From: Bacteroidota bacterium
GTDB lineage: Bacteria; Bacteroidota; Bacteroidia; Bacteroidales; JAADJA01
Assembly (NCBI GenBank): GCA_020444515.1
Contig: JAHLKX010000009.1
Coordinates: 121,815 to 185,814, forward strand
DNA length: 64,000 nucleotides
Direction of reading: 5' to 3'
Below are positions 18,893 through 28,040 of this stretch, piece by piece. Position 1 is the stretch's first letter, and each line of letters starts with the position of its first letter. Both the position numbers and the translations under genes were made by a program. The notes under the pieces are model-generated. The model was given only the letters and a program-made list of their open reading frames with translations, was not told the DNA's origin and did not search any database.

Positions 18893-20035
18893 ATGAAAAT
18901 AGTAAATAAGATATTGGTTTCTGTGCAAATTGATAATTTTTCAAAAGTCCAATTGGAAACTGCTGCGGCTATTGCCAAAAAATTCAATTCAAACATAATC
19001 TTACTCTGCGTTCTGCCCCTGGAGGCAAAATCAGAAAAAATCAATAAATTTCTTGCACCTCATGTTAAGGCAGAACTAAATAGAATGTCTGAATTTTTGA
19101 ATTATGATGAAAATAAAATAGAACAACTTGTGGAGTATGGTGATGAATCTGATAAGATCATTTCAATCTCTGAAATGAAAAATGTAAATTTAATTATTCA
19201 TGCTAATCGGCAGAATAAAGATGACAGTTACTCCAAGGTTGACAATCTATCAGAAAAATTGATCCGAAAATCTTTGAAGCCGATTATGATTGTTAAATCC
19301 GGCACTATTATACCGCCTGCAAAAATCTTATGTCCTGTTGATTATTCGGAATCTTCGGAAAGGGCTTTGTTCAATGCCATAAAAATTGCCCGCGTATTCG
19401 ATTCAAAACTTTTTATTGTCAATGTTTTTGAACCCATGCAGGAGAGCTTTTCTACCCGTTTGAATATCGACTTTAATAAAGAAAACAATAAACTGGAGGC
19501 AAAAAATAAAGAGAAATATAAAAGTTTCATTGCCAAATTTAATCTTGCAGAACTGGATCATGAAGTTATCAGCTTAACAGGGAATCCTGATGCAGTGATA
19601 ACAGAATTTGCCAAATCAAAATCGGTTGATATTATTTTTATCGGAAGTGCAGGCAAATCTTATGTGCAACGTCTTTTGCTGGGAAGCACTACTGAAAACG
19701 TCTTGCGGTTGTTACCTTCTTCAATGATAATCACTAAAGCTGAAAACATTCTTGAATTAAAAATTGAATCGGATATTTCAACCCTTGAGAAACATTTGGA
19801 TCAGGCTATTCAATTGGAAAAACTGGGAAGTTATGAAGAAGCCATCGAGCAATTAAAGATTTGCCTTCATATTAATGATTTACACATACCGGTTTTAAAT
19901 AGGTTAAGTAAATTGTACTTAAAACTTGGAGAAAATAAACTGGCAAAAAATTATGAAGAGAAAGCCAATGAAATTCTTCGTCGGCTATGGGACAAAAAGA
20001 TTGAACATGATATCAGGAGGGGTCTGAAAATATAA
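18893..20035 (+). CDS. Tandem universal stress protein domain protein with C-terminal TPR-like region
   Basis: 380 residues. Two UspA-type domains: ~1-140, and ~145-285 ending in VDIIFIGSAGKSYVQRLLLGSTTENVL, where the nucleotide-binding signature G-x2-G-x9-G(S/T) can be followed. Residues ~295-380 look like two to three TPR helices (YEEAIEQLKICLHINDLHIP). A soluble cytoplasmic protein. It lies 41 bases upstream of mrpA on the same strand, so it is probably the first gene of the antiporter operon. Inference: it ties Na+/pH homeostasis to stress or nucleotide state. Confidence 0.85.
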   Translation: MKIVNKILVSVQIDNFSKVQLETAAAIAKKFNSNIILLCVLPLEAKSEKINKFLAPHVKAELNRMSEFLNYDENKIEQLVEYGDESDKIISISEMKNVNLIIHANRQNKDDSYSKVDNLSEKLIRKSLKPIMIVKSGTIIPPAKILCPVDYSESSERALFNAIKIARVFDSKLFIVNVFEPMQESFSTRLNIDFNKENNKLEAKNKEKYKSFIAKFNLAELDHEVISLTGNPDAVITEFAKSKSVDIIFIGSAGKSYVQRLLLGSTTENVLRLLPSSMIITKAENILELKIESDISTLEKHLDQAIQLEKLGSYEEAIEQLKICLHINDLHIPVLNRLSKLYLKLGENKLAKNYEEKANEILRRLWDKKIEHDIRRGLKI

Positions 20036-20076
20036 CATAAGATAGTAATTTTGAACCTCGACAATAATATTCCTGT

Positions 20077-22383
20077 ATGCCTCAGATTTTACTGATTTAT
20101 CTCATTTCATCCCTGGCAATATTCATATTACCTAAATGGGTTGATGAACGCAAGCCTATATTGCTGGGATTGATAAATCTGGGGGCATTTATCTTTTTTT
20201 TTCTTGGAATACCATTTATTAGCGGACAAATCCAATATACTCGTTTTATTTCCTGGATACCTGAGATTGGACTTAATCTTGAATTTGTTTTAGATGGTTT
20301 AAGTTCAATTTTTGCTTTACTCATAACGGGCATAGGCTCCCTTGTATTTTTCTATTCCTACAGATATATGAAGGGGTATTCAAGGACAAAACCATTTTAT
20401 TTTTATCTTTTCCTGTTTGGTGGAGCCATGCTGGGTTTGGTTTTATCGGGAAACCTGATTCAACTATTTATTTTTTGGGAACTGACCAGTTTTCTATCCT
20501 TTTTACTGATCAATTTTTTTCATGAAAAACCGGAAGCCAGGCGGGCAGCTTTTCAGTCGCTTTTTATAACGGTTTTTGGTGGTCTGAGTTTGTTATCAGG
20601 AATTATTCTTATCGGTTCAGATGTCAATAGCTACTCCATCAATGTTTGGATAGCGAACGCTGACATCATTAAAGCAAGTAATCATTATGTACCCGGTCTG
20701 ATCCTGATATTGATCGGGGTATTTACTAAATCAGCCCAGTTCCCTTTTCATTTTTGGCTGCCGGGAGCGATGCAGGCCCCTACCCCGGTAAGTTCTTATC
20801 TGCATTCGGCCACCATGGTAAAAGCAGGTGTTTTTCTTTTAGCCAGGTTGAGTCCGGCCCTTGGAGGCACCTTCGAATGGACACATATTATCCCACTGGC
20901 TGGTGTGATTACCATGCTGATAGGTTCTTATTTTGCCATTACACAAACCGGCCTTAAACCCATACTGGCCTACACAACCATAAATGCGCTGGGCGTTCTC
21001 GTTTTGTTGATCGGGATCGATACAAAACTCTCTATAAAAGCTGCCATGTTATTCCTGATAATTCATGCTTTTTATAAAGCTACTTTATTTATGGTTGCCG
21101 GAATGATCGACAAAAAGGTAGGTACAATGGATATAAATAAATTGGGAGGCTTATTGAAATATCTACCCATCACATTTATCATTACCCTACTCGCTGTACT
21201 TTCCATGGCAGGTTTACCACCCATGCTGGGTTTTCTTGGTAAAGAATTGATATATGAGGCTAAAATACAATCCCCGGGAATAGCTAACCTGGTACTTTTC
21301 CTTGGTGTTGCTTCGAATGTGCTAATGATTGCCGTTTCATTATTTTTTGTTTACAAAATCTTTTTGGGGAAACCACAGCCTTTTGAAAAAAAACCAAATG
21401 AAAAAGGACCCGGATTTTGGCTGGGACCATTGGTGCTTGTTGTATTAAGTTTATTTTTTGGGCTTTTTCCATCGATCCTAGGAAGCACATTGGTTGAATC
21501 AGCTGTATCAACGATAAGAGAAGAGGATATCATAGTCAAGCTAAAACTATGGCATGGATTCAATGATGTTTTTTTTCTTAGTCTTTTTACGGTAATACTT
21601 GGATTCGCATTGTTTTTTCTGTTGATAAAAAGAGACAGACTGCTGGCCAGGTGGAGGGCTTTAAACAGAAGTATATTCAAATTCAAATTGACTGAATTGT
21701 TTGATAATACAATGGAAGGATTTGTGAACTTTACTACACGAAAATCCAGGGCAATCCAGCATGGATATCACCGGTATTATATTCTCACCATTATTTTATT
21801 TACTTCAGTGTTGATTTGGTACCAGGTATTTGTCACAGGTGGATTTAAGCTGAATGCTTCTTTTTCTCTTGATCCCTTTTATATAAGTGGATTGATTGCT
21901 GTAATAATAAGTGCGGGCACATTCAGTATATTTGCTAAAACCCGGATTACTTCAATCATAGCCCTTGGTGTGATCGGGTATGGAATATCATTGATTTACC
22001 TTTATTATGGAGCTATTGACCTGTCCATTACCCAGATCATTGTGGAAACAATCATCATTGCCATGTTTGCCCTGGTATTGCAAAAGTTGCCACGCTTTGC
22101 AAAGTTGTCGTCTTCCATCACAAAGTTCAGAGATATAATTGTAGCCCTTATATTTGGTAGTGTTATGACTTTGATTGCACTCAGGGCAATTGATATTGAT
22201 TTTTTAGATCCCATTTCAAAATACTATATCGACAACAGTATGATCAAAGCATTCGGTAAAAATGTTGTGAATGTTATACTTGTTGATTTCAGGGCACTGG
22301 ATACCATGGGAGAAGTTATTGTTTTATCCATTGCAGCTTTTGGTGTTTCTCTTTTACTTCAATCAAAAACCGGTAAAACATGA
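20077..22383 (+). CDS. mrpA: Na+/H+ antiporter subunit MrpA (MnhA)
   Basis: 768 residues, the usual length for MrpA. The N-terminal ~500 residues are the complex-I NuoL/Nqo12-like proton-channel domain, with the canonical stretch SAQFPFHFWLPGAMQAPTPV and SSYLHSATMVKAG following it. The C-terminal part (~560-768) carries the additional MrpA helices (MrpB-like/DUF4040), ending DTMGEVIVLSIAAFG. About 20 membrane helices are expected. It is the largest subunit of the seven-subunit antiporter that exports Na+ in exchange for H+ and supports alkaline or saline tolerance. The stop overlaps the mrpB start (ATGA), indicating translational coupling. Confidence 0.96.
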   Translation: MPQILLIYLISSLAIFILPKWVDERKPILLGLINLGAFIFFFLGIPFISGQIQYTRFISWIPEIGLNLEFVLDGLSSIFALLITGIGSLVFFYSYRYMKGYSRTKPFYFYLFLFGGAMLGLVLSGNLIQLFIFWELTSFLSFLLINFFHEKPEARRAAFQSLFITVFGGLSLLSGIILIGSDVNSYSINVWIANADIIKASNHYVPGLILILIGVFTKSAQFPFHFWLPGAMQAPTPVSSYLHSATMVKAGVFLLARLSPALGGTFEWTHIIPLAGVITMLIGSYFAITQTGLKPILAYTTINALGVLVLLIGIDTKLSIKAAMLFLIIHAFYKATLFMVAGMIDKKVGTMDINKLGGLLKYLPITFIITLLAVLSMAGLPPMLGFLGKELIYEAKIQSPGIANLVLFLGVASNVLMIAVSLFFVYKIFLGKPQPFEKKPNEKGPGFWLGPLVLVVLSLFFGLFPSILGSTLVESAVSTIREEDIIVKLKLWHGFNDVFFLSLFTVILGFALFFLLIKRDRLLARWRALNRSIFKFKLTELFDNTMEGFVNFTTRKSRAIQHGYHRYYILTIILFTSVLIWYQVFVTGGFKLNASFSLDPFYISGLIAVIISAGTFSIFAKTRITSIIALGVIGYGISLIYLYYGAIDLSITQIIVETIIIAMFALVLQKLPRFAKLSSSITKFRDIIVALIFGSVMTLIALRAIDIDFLDPISKYYIDNSMIKAFGKNVVNVILVDFRALDTMGEVIVLSIAAFGVSLLLQSKTGKT

Positions 22384-22793
22384 ACTCGGTAATTTTACAA
22401 ATAGCTGCCCGATACGTCAGATGGATGTTACTGATCTTTGCCTTAGTTGCTTTGATCCGGGGCCATAATTATCCGGGTGGAGGATTTATCGGAGGATTAC
22501 TGGCAGGCCTTGCCCTTATTTACGACGGATTTGCTTTTGATCATAAACGTATCTCAAAGAAACGAAAAATCAATCCTGTTGGTTATATTGGAGTAGGTTT
22601 ATTGTTGATATTCATAAGCCTGTTATTCGGAATACTTTCAGGAGATGTTTTAATGAAAGGAATATGGATATCCTTAAATCTGCCCCTGCTTGGTCAGTTA
22701 AAACTGGGAACCCCTTTCATTTTCGATATTGGTGTATTTTTCGTTGTAATTGGAATTACAATCTTGTTTTTTTTATCCTTAAAACGAAGGTAA
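22380..22793 (+). CDS. mrpB: Na+/H+ antiporter subunit MrpB
   Basis: 137 residues with four predicted membrane helices and the family signature RGHNYPGGGFIGGLLAGLA. It overlaps mrpA by 4 bases, and its TAA shares a base with the mrpC ATG (TAATG). Confidence 0.95.
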   Translation: MNSVILQIAARYVRWMLLIFALVALIRGHNYPGGGFIGGLLAGLALIYDGFAFDHKRISKKRKINPVGYIGVGLLLIFISLLFGILSGDVLMKGIWISLNLPLLGQLKLGTPFIFDIGVFFVVIGITILFFLSLKRR

Positions 22794-23143
22794 TGGAAGT
22801 ACTGATAGCAATACTGGTCGGATTTTTATATGCAGCAGGTGTTTATATGATACTTCGCAGAAGTATTGTAAAGTTTATTATCGGAATTATCCTACTGAGC
22901 AATGCAACAAACCTTCTGGTATTTCTTTCTGCAGGGTTAACCGCGGGGAGCCCTGCATTTTTAAGTGATCAAGTTTCCAGTCAACAGGAATTTTCGGATC
23001 CTTTGCCCCAGGCGCTTGTGCTTACTGCTGTCGTCATCGGATTGGGTATCGTTGTATTTACGATAGCCTTAAAATACAAATTCTTTGAAGTAACCGGTGC
23101 AGATGACCTGGACCAATTAAAACCAACTGACAATCAAAAATGA
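22793..23143 (+). CDS. mrpC: Na+/H+ antiporter subunit MrpC (NuoK-like)
   Basis: 116 residues from the ATG at 22793; a longer frame starting at 22664 only overlaps mrpB. It has three membrane helices (FLYAAGVYMILRRSIVKFII..., LLSNATNLLVF..., QALVLTAVVIGLGIVVFTIA), homologous to complex I NuoK. TAATG overlap with mrpB and ATGA overlap with mrpD. Confidence 0.95.
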   Translation: MEVLIAILVGFLYAAGVYMILRRSIVKFIIGIILLSNATNLLVFLSAGLTAGSPAFLSDQVSSQQEFSDPLPQALVLTAVVIGLGIVVFTIALKYKFFEVTGADDLDQLKPTDNQK

Positions 23144-24627
23144 ACTGTGTAGCACTTCCCATACTGATCCCATTGGTTCTGATGATCATGCAGATCTTTT
23201 TCAGGAGGAAAATATTCTCCCAGTGGCTTGGTATATCAGGAAGTCTGCTGCTGCTTTTATCAACCTTCTATCTTTTTGGCCAGGTAACAAAGCACGGAAT
23301 TTTAACCTTAAATGTCGGAGGGTGGCCGGCCCCGTATGGGATTACGCTTGTGATCGATTACCTGAGCATCCTGATGCTAGTAATTTCTGCTGTGATTATT
23401 TTTTGCATTTCCATTTATGCTGTCAGCTTTCTAAAAACTACCGGTGAGAAACAACGGTTCTATATTGCATTTTATGCACTTATTCTTGGTTTAAATGGTG
23501 CATTTATAACGGGAGATGTTTTTAATCTTTATGTATGGTTCGAGGTGATGCTTATTTCTTCATTTGTATTGATCACACTGGGCTCATCCAGGGAACAGCT
23601 CTCGGGGGGGATTAAATATCTTTCGTTAAACCTGATCGGATCACTTTTGTTCCTGGCCGGAATAGGCCTGTTATTCGGCAAAACCGGAACATTGAATATG
23701 GCTCAGCTGGCGGAGATCTTAAGGGAGGACGATTCAGCAATCCTTTTAAACACTTCTGCAATGCTGTTTTTTGTTGCCTTTGGGATTAAAGCAGCTATTT
23801 TCCCGTTGTTCTTTTGGTTACCCGCCTCTTATCATACACCCAACATAACCATCACATCACTTTTTGCAGGATTGTTGACAAAAGTCGGGGTTTATACCAT
23901 GATTAGATTTTTCACTTTGTTCTTTGTGCAGGATCAACCTTTCTGGCATAACCTGTTATTAACACTTGCAGGATTAACCATGTTTATTGGGGGATCGGCT
24001 GCCATTGCCCAGTATGAAATACGAAAGATTTTGTCTTATCATATCATCAGCCAGATCGGATATATGGTCATGGGCCTGGGCATTTTTACCCCATTGGGGC
24101 TGGCAGGTGGGATCTTTTTTACACTGCACAATATGATTGCAAAAACCAATACATTTTTAGTCTCGGGTATGGTATTCAAATTAAAAGGCAATTATCATCT
24201 CAAGAATATAGGAGGCCTGGTAAAAGAAAGTCCTTTGCTGGCGGTACTGTTTATTATTCCTGCATTCGCCCTTGCCGGGGTTCCGCCACTATCCGGTTTT
24301 TTCGCAAAGTTTATTCTTATCAAAGCCGGTTTTGAGGATGGGCATTATTTTGTAACAGCAGTAGCTGTTTTTACAGGGCTTTTAACCCTTTATTCGATGA
24401 TTAAGATTTGGAATGAAGCCTTTTTGAAAAAATCACCTGAAGATCCATCACATGAAAAAGATAAAATTAAATTGTCTTTACTGGAGGTTTTACCATCCAT
24501 ATTACTGGGTTTGATAAGCCTTGGAATGGGAATTTTTGCATCCTCAGTTTTTGGTTATACCATGGAGGCAGCCAACCAGCTTATTAATCCATCAATCTAT
24601 ATCGAAACCGTATTATATAATCAATAG
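23140..24627 (+). CDS. mrpD: Na+/H+ antiporter subunit MrpD (NuoN/M-like)
   Basis: 495 residues, about 14 membrane helices. The proton-channel motif AAIFPLFFWLPASYHTPNI and the following lysine-bearing helix (LFAGLLTKVGVYTMIR) are intact. It is the second large antiporter-like subunit, related to complex I NuoM/NuoN. It is translationally coupled to mrpC by a 4-base overlap, and mrpE follows 2 bases after the stop. Confidence 0.96.
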   Translation: MNCVALPILIPLVLMIMQIFFRRKIFSQWLGISGSLLLLLSTFYLFGQVTKHGILTLNVGGWPAPYGITLVIDYLSILMLVISAVIIFCISIYAVSFLKTTGEKQRFYIAFYALILGLNGAFITGDVFNLYVWFEVMLISSFVLITLGSSREQLSGGIKYLSLNLIGSLLFLAGIGLLFGKTGTLNMAQLAEILREDDSAILLNTSAMLFFVAFGIKAAIFPLFFWLPASYHTPNITITSLFAGLLTKVGVYTMIRFFTLFFVQDQPFWHNLLLTLAGLTMFIGGSAAIAQYEIRKILSYHIISQIGYMVMGLGIFTPLGLAGGIFFTLHNMIAKTNTFLVSGMVFKLKGNYHLKNIGGLVKESPLLAVLFIIPAFALAGVPPLSGFFAKFILIKAGFEDGHYFVTAVAVFTGLLTLYSMIKIWNEAFLKKSPEDPSHEKDKIKLSLLEVLPSILLGLISLGMGIFASSVFGYTMEAANQLINPSIYIETVLYNQ

Positions 24628-24629
24628 TT

Positions 24630-24962
24630 ATGAATTTGTTTAAAAAGATCGTATACATCATTGAATTTATTGGTTTTTATCTCATAAAACTGGTACAGGC
24701 AAATTTATTTATAGCCTATGATATACTTACGCCCAGAATGATTACCAAACCTGCTTTTCTGAATATCCCGGTGGAAATTAAATCAGACTTTGGATTGCTG
24801 CTATTCAGCAATTTATTATCCATGACACCCGGTTCTTTATGTGTCGACTTAAGTGATGATAAAAAGGAAATGAAGGTTCATATATTATACCATGAAAGCG
24901 TGGAGGACATGCAGAATGAAATAGCCAAAATCCAGGACAGAATTATTCGAATTTCAAATTAA
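24630..24962 (+). CDS. mrpE: Na+/H+ antiporter subunit MrpE
   Basis: 110 residues. N-terminal membrane helices (FIGFYLIKLVQANLFIAYDI) are followed by the family motif LLFSNLLSMTPGSLCVDLSDD. It is shorter than the ~160-residue Bacillus protein, lacking extra N-terminal helices, as many shorter family members do. Confidence 0.93.
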   Translation: MNLFKKIVYIIEFIGFYLIKLVQANLFIAYDILTPRMITKPAFLNIPVEIKSDFGLLLFSNLLSMTPGSLCVDLSDDKKEMKVHILYHESVEDMQNEIAKIQDRIIRISN

Positions 24963-24966
24963 AGAG

Positions 24967-25227
24967 ATGATGAACATTGTGATTTACATAGCTTTTGGTT
25001 TTTTATTGGTGGCACTGGCGGTAACCTTATTCAGGCTGATCAAGGGCCCAACATCCGGTGACCGCATCATAGCGCTTGATCTGGTTGGATTTATAACAAT
25101 GGGATTTGTGCTGGTATACAGTGTCTTAATAAACAAGGCCATTTATTTTGACATCCCGGTCATCATTTCAATGGTATCCTTTATTGGAACCATTGCAGTA
25201 TCAACTTATTTAAAGGAGAAGACTTAA
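24967..25227 (+). CDS. mrpF: Na+/H+ antiporter subunit MrpF
   Basis: 86 residues, three membrane helices, with the family signature RLIKGPTSGDRIIALDLVG. The start lies 4 bases after mrpE; two adjacent ATG codons are possible starts. Confidence 0.94.
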   Translation: MMNIVIYIAFGFLLVALAVTLFRLIKGPTSGDRIIALDLVGFITMGFVLVYSVLINKAIYFDIPVIISMVSFIGTIAVSTYLKEKT

Positions 25228-25228
25228 T

Positions 25229-25498
25229 ATGTGGTGGATTTATACATTTATATTAGCCGGTTCATTGTTTATCCTGATCGCTTCCATTGGTTTGATCAGG
25301 TTTAAAGATATTTACAGCAGGATGCATGTGACTACCAAAGCATCTTCTTTTGGTATTATGCTCATACTGATTGGCGTAAGCCTATACTTGAATATTGGTG
25401 AAGTTTATCTGAAGGCATTTTTTGTCATCATATTTGTATATCTGACTGCCCCACTGGCAGCCCATTCCATTGCCAAATCAAATAGAGACCGGTCATGA
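25229..25498 (+). CDS. mrpG: Na+/H+ antiporter subunit MrpG
   Basis: 89 residues, three membrane helices, signature GLIRFKDIYSRMHVTTKASS. GGAGAAGACTTAAT precedes the ATG, providing a ribosome-binding site inside the mrpF end. It is the last gene of the canonical A-B-C-D-E-F-G order. comM fragment D and its flank begin within about 30 bases of the stop. Confidence 0.94.
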   Translation: MWWIYTFILAGSLFILIASIGLIRFKDIYSRMHVTTKASSFGIMLILIGVSLYLNIGEVYLKAFFVIIFVYLTAPLAAHSIAKSNRDRS

Positions 25499-25526
25499 TC
25501 CCCCTTTATCGGCGAATTATCCTTTT

Positions 25527-25560
25527 ACCTGTCTGAAGTCCAAATCTCTGATTTGTTCCT
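25527..25560. repeat. Flanking repeat, type 1 short (beside comM fragment D)
   Basis: Contains GTCTGAAGTC and the inverted repeat CAAATC-TCT-GATTTG at 25541-25555, matching the flanks of fragments A, B and H. It is placed right after mrpG and could act as a transcript end. Confidence 0.6.
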
Positions 25561-25606
25561 TCACACCCCCAGGTCTCCCGGTCCAGACTCCTGCAATGTA
25601 ATGTAT
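25561..25606 (-). pseudogene. comM/yifB 3'-end fragment D
   Basis: About 15 codons matching the comM C-terminus (CRSLDRETW). One C is missing before the stop codon, as in fragments A and B. It runs up to the stop codon of the envelope protein gene at 25608. Confidence 0.7.
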
Positions 25607-25607
25607 C

Positions 25608-26099
25608 CTATTTATCAGTATTGCCAATTCGGTAGCCTAATCCAAGAGCCAGTTGAAATGTATTTCTTATGAATTCAAAATGGCCATCGTGTAATCTGTC
25701 ACCAAATGAAGCCCCCATGGACAAATCCATGAATAGTCGTTTAGGGCTTCCTATAGGAATCATACCTCCTATAAGCACTATACCTGCCTCAACAGTTTTG
25801 GTCTTCTGATCATTGATCTGATAAGTGCCGATCCGACCGTATCCTATATCAATAAAAATAACTTGTCTTGATAATTGAACTCCCAGCATAAATCCTGGTT
25901 TATTACTACCTGGCAATACCCCGAATCCCAATAACAAACCAGAGTTTTTTGGCCCTAAAACAGTTTTTGCACCCAGTCCCCCGAATGGAACACCAAAACC
26001 AACACCAACATTAATGGCTGATGGAGGAATTTCATCCTGACCACAACTTAATGTTACAATTACAAAAAAACTGATCAATGTAAAAAAAACTTTTTTCAT
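25608..26099 (-). CDS. Small envelope protein, probable lipoprotein/beta-barrel
   Basis: 163 residues. An N-terminal signal of lipoprotein type (SFFVIVTLSC then GQ, Cys ~19) is followed by glycine-rich amphipathic strands (INVGVGFGVPFGGLGAKTVL, LALGLGYRIG at the end). This suggests a small outer-membrane-associated beta-barrel or barrel-like protein. The family is not recognised. Its stop codon directly abuts comM fragment D, and its upstream region runs into fragment E's flank. It is the only gene of its module. Confidence 0.75.
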   Translation of the reverse strand: MKKVFFTLISFFVIVTLSCGQDEIPPSAINVGVGFGVPFGGLGAKTVLGPKNSGLLLGFGVLPGSNKPGFMLGVQLSRQVIFIDIGYGRIGTYQINDQKTKTVEAGIVLIGGMIPIGSPKRLFMDLSMGASFGDRLHDGHFEFIRNTFQLALGLGYRIGNTDK

Positions 26100-26201
26100 T
26101 TAATGGACTTTATTAAGCTATCAATTATTTTAGACTGAACTCAAGCTCTGCGAAAACGATAGACTTCGCCACCTGGGATCCAATTCTCCAATATAGATAC
26201 C

Positions 26202-26370
26202 TCACACCCCCCACGTCTCCCGGTCCAAACTCCTGTATTGTATTGCTTCAGCAATGTGCTCCGGCAAAATATGTTCACTGGCATCCAGGTCTGCAATGGT
26301 GCGGGCAACCTTTAGAATGCGGTCATAAGCCCGGGCGGAGAGGCTTAGCTTTTCCATGATGTTTTTTAAC
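26202..26370 (-). pseudogene. comM/yifB 3'-end fragment E (intact 51-codon frame)
   Basis: 26202-26357 encodes, from the ATG equivalent to Met 462 of comM to the TGA stop, 51 residues identical to the C-terminus of the intact protein ([15 protein letters not shown] ... SLDRETWGV). By hand alignment 15 codons differ at the DNA level, all synonymously. Similarity continues to ~26370, two bases from the stop codon of the second DUF4143 ATPase (26373). It is called a pseudogene fragment because it lacks the ATPase domain, but it could be translated. Confidence 0.8.
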
Positions 26371-26372
26371 AA

Positions 26373-27548
26373 CTATATCAATTCAATCTGTTTACTAATG
26401 TTTAGAAAATTAATCAGGTTATTTCCCTCAGTTATTTGTTCTTGAACACCACCATAAACCAAATATGATTTTTTAATTCTATCGGGATAAATCTTTTTGA
26501 TGTAATTAATATTTTTATTGAACTCTTTATGATAGGTTTGAGATGATTTAATCTCAACAGGGATTAACTTATTGCCCCTTGGCATAAGCAAATCAATTTC
26601 ATTTCCATGTTTATCCCTGAAAAAAAAGACATTCGCATCCATACCGGAATTATAATGTTTTTTAACAAGTTCATTAATCACAAGATTTTCGAACAATCCT
26701 CCCCGCAAAGGGTCACGCTGAAGCTGGTCAGGATTTGTAATTCCTAAAAGATAGGTGACCAGGCCAATTTCATAAAAATATAGTTTTGGAGATTTAACAA
26801 GCCTTTTATTTATATTATCATACCAGGGTGGAAGCAGGTACACAATAAAAGAAGTTTCCAGCACCGACACCCAGGATTTTATTGTATTTACTGAAACACC
26901 GGTTTCATTAGCCAATTGACTTGCATTAAATATTTGTCCAGTTCGTCCGGCACATAGTTTCATGAATTTTCTAAAAAGAGAAATATCCTTTATATTTATC
27001 AAACTTCTAACATCCCTTTCTACATAAGTTTCATAATAATTGCGATAGCTTCTTGTGGGTTCCCGCCCCTCTGAATAGATTGAAGGCAAAGAACCCGCAA
27101 AAATCAATTGATCTGCCGATAAATTGGGTTTAAGGGATGAAATTTCATCAAAGGAAAGTGGCAATAATTTCAATATAGCAGTTCTACCTGCAAGGGATTG
27201 AGTCACTTTTTCCAATAAAGAAAACTGATTACTTCCGGTAATTATAAACCTGGATCTTTTATTTTCATCCACTGTAACCTGCAGATAAGAGATCAATTCC
27301 GGAGCACGTTGTATTTCATCAATAATGGCACCTTCCTGATTTTGTTCCAGAAATGCCCTGGGATCATTGAGTATCAAATCCAGGGTATCCGGACTTTCAA
27401 GATTGTAGTATGGCAATTCCCCAAATAAATGTTTCGCAAGTGTAGTTTTCCCAGATTGACGTGGGCCACTTATGGTCAAAATGGGATACTCTTTGGCGCA
27501 AGCCAGGGTTTCATTTGTTATTTCTCGTTGAATATAGTTTTTGGTCAT
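26373..27548 (-). CDS. AAA+ ATPase with DUF4143 domain (second copy)
   Basis: About 391 residues starting MTKNYIQREI at 27548; upstream in-frame codons overlap the promoter. Walker A GPRQSGKTT, Walker B GAIIDEIQRAPEL, a middle winged-helix-like segment (NASQLANETGVSVNTIKSWVSVL), and C-terminal GNEIDLLM...PVEIKSS. It is distantly related to the copy at 12918-14090 rather than a recent duplicate. Its 3' end abuts comM fragment E and fragment F lies upstream. Confidence 0.9.
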   Translation of the reverse strand: MTKNYIQREITNETLACAKEYPILTISGPRQSGKTTLAKHLFGELPYYNLESPDTLDLILNDPRAFLEQNQEGAIIDEIQRAPELISYLQVTVDENKRSRFIITGSNQFSLLEKVTQSLAGRTAILKLLPLSFDEISSLKPNLSADQLIFAGSLPSIYSEGREPTRSYRNYYETYVERDVRSLINIKDISLFRKFMKLCAGRTGQIFNASQLANETGVSVNTIKSWVSVLETSFIVYLLPPWYDNINKRLVKSPKLYFYEIGLVTYLLGITNPDQLQRDPLRGGLFENLVINELVKKHYNSGMDANVFFFRDKHGNEIDLLMPRGNKLIPVEIKSSQTYHKEFNKNINYIKKIYPDRIKKSYLVYGGVQEQITEGNNLINFLNISKQIELI

Positions 27549-27574
27549 TTTTTCAGTTAAATTGCAAATTTGCC

Positions 27575-27605
27575 CAAAAATAATAATATAAATTGTAAAT
27601 AACAA
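27575..27605 (-). promoter_or_regulatory. Promoter of the second DUF4143 ATPase
   Basis: On the minus strand, TTG (27603-27605), a 20-base spacer and TATTTTTG (27575-27582) match the Bacteroidota consensus. The box lies about 26 bases before the ATG at 27548, which supports that start. Confidence 0.65.
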
Positions 27606-28040
27606 CCAATACTTTTAATATTTATAATATGACTCTGTTTAAGTAAATAATTTAAATCCTACAAAACCATGTCTTTAGAATCCGTTGAGGAACTACTTTT
27701 AATGAATAGCAATCCTCAAAATCACACTCCCCAATTCTCCCTGTCCAAACTCTTTTATTAAGAAATCTATACCAAACCCAGTTCAGTGGGTTGTTTTAGA
27801 ATAGCACAAAAAAGAATCCCACAGCCTTCGTTAACTAGTCTATTATATTTCAAAGAAATATTATTTCCCTGTTCTACAAATCCTGGGATTTCTTGCTTCT
27901 TTTTTCATTTAGTTCATACCTTGTTCAAAAAAACATAGCGTTCACTACTTTATCCCCTGCGTAAACTACTTCCCCTCCATTTCACCCAAATGATGAATTA
28001 AGTTTGTTAAAAATAATGACGAACATTAAAATTTAAAATC
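27606..28040. other. Intergenic region holding comM fragment F and the upstream region of the beta-lactamase-like gene
   Basis: Apart from the short comM remnant at 27722-27755, nothing coding was recognised. The upstream DNA of the 28041 gene has no clear consensus promoter. Confidence 0.4.
27722..27755 (-). pseudogene. comM/yifB 3'-end fragment F (shortest)
   Basis: The minus strand reads AGT TTG GAC AGG GAG AAT then TGG GGA GTG TGA: Ser-Leu-Asp-Arg-Glu-Asn-Trp-Gly-Val-stop. This is the exact comM C-terminus in the Asn variant also seen in fragments G, H and I. There is no other recognisable comM sequence around it. Confidence 0.6.

Noticed and set aside
22664..22792. Longer MrpC start
   Set aside because: The extension overlaps mrpB out of frame; the TAATG junction gives the correct start at 22793.
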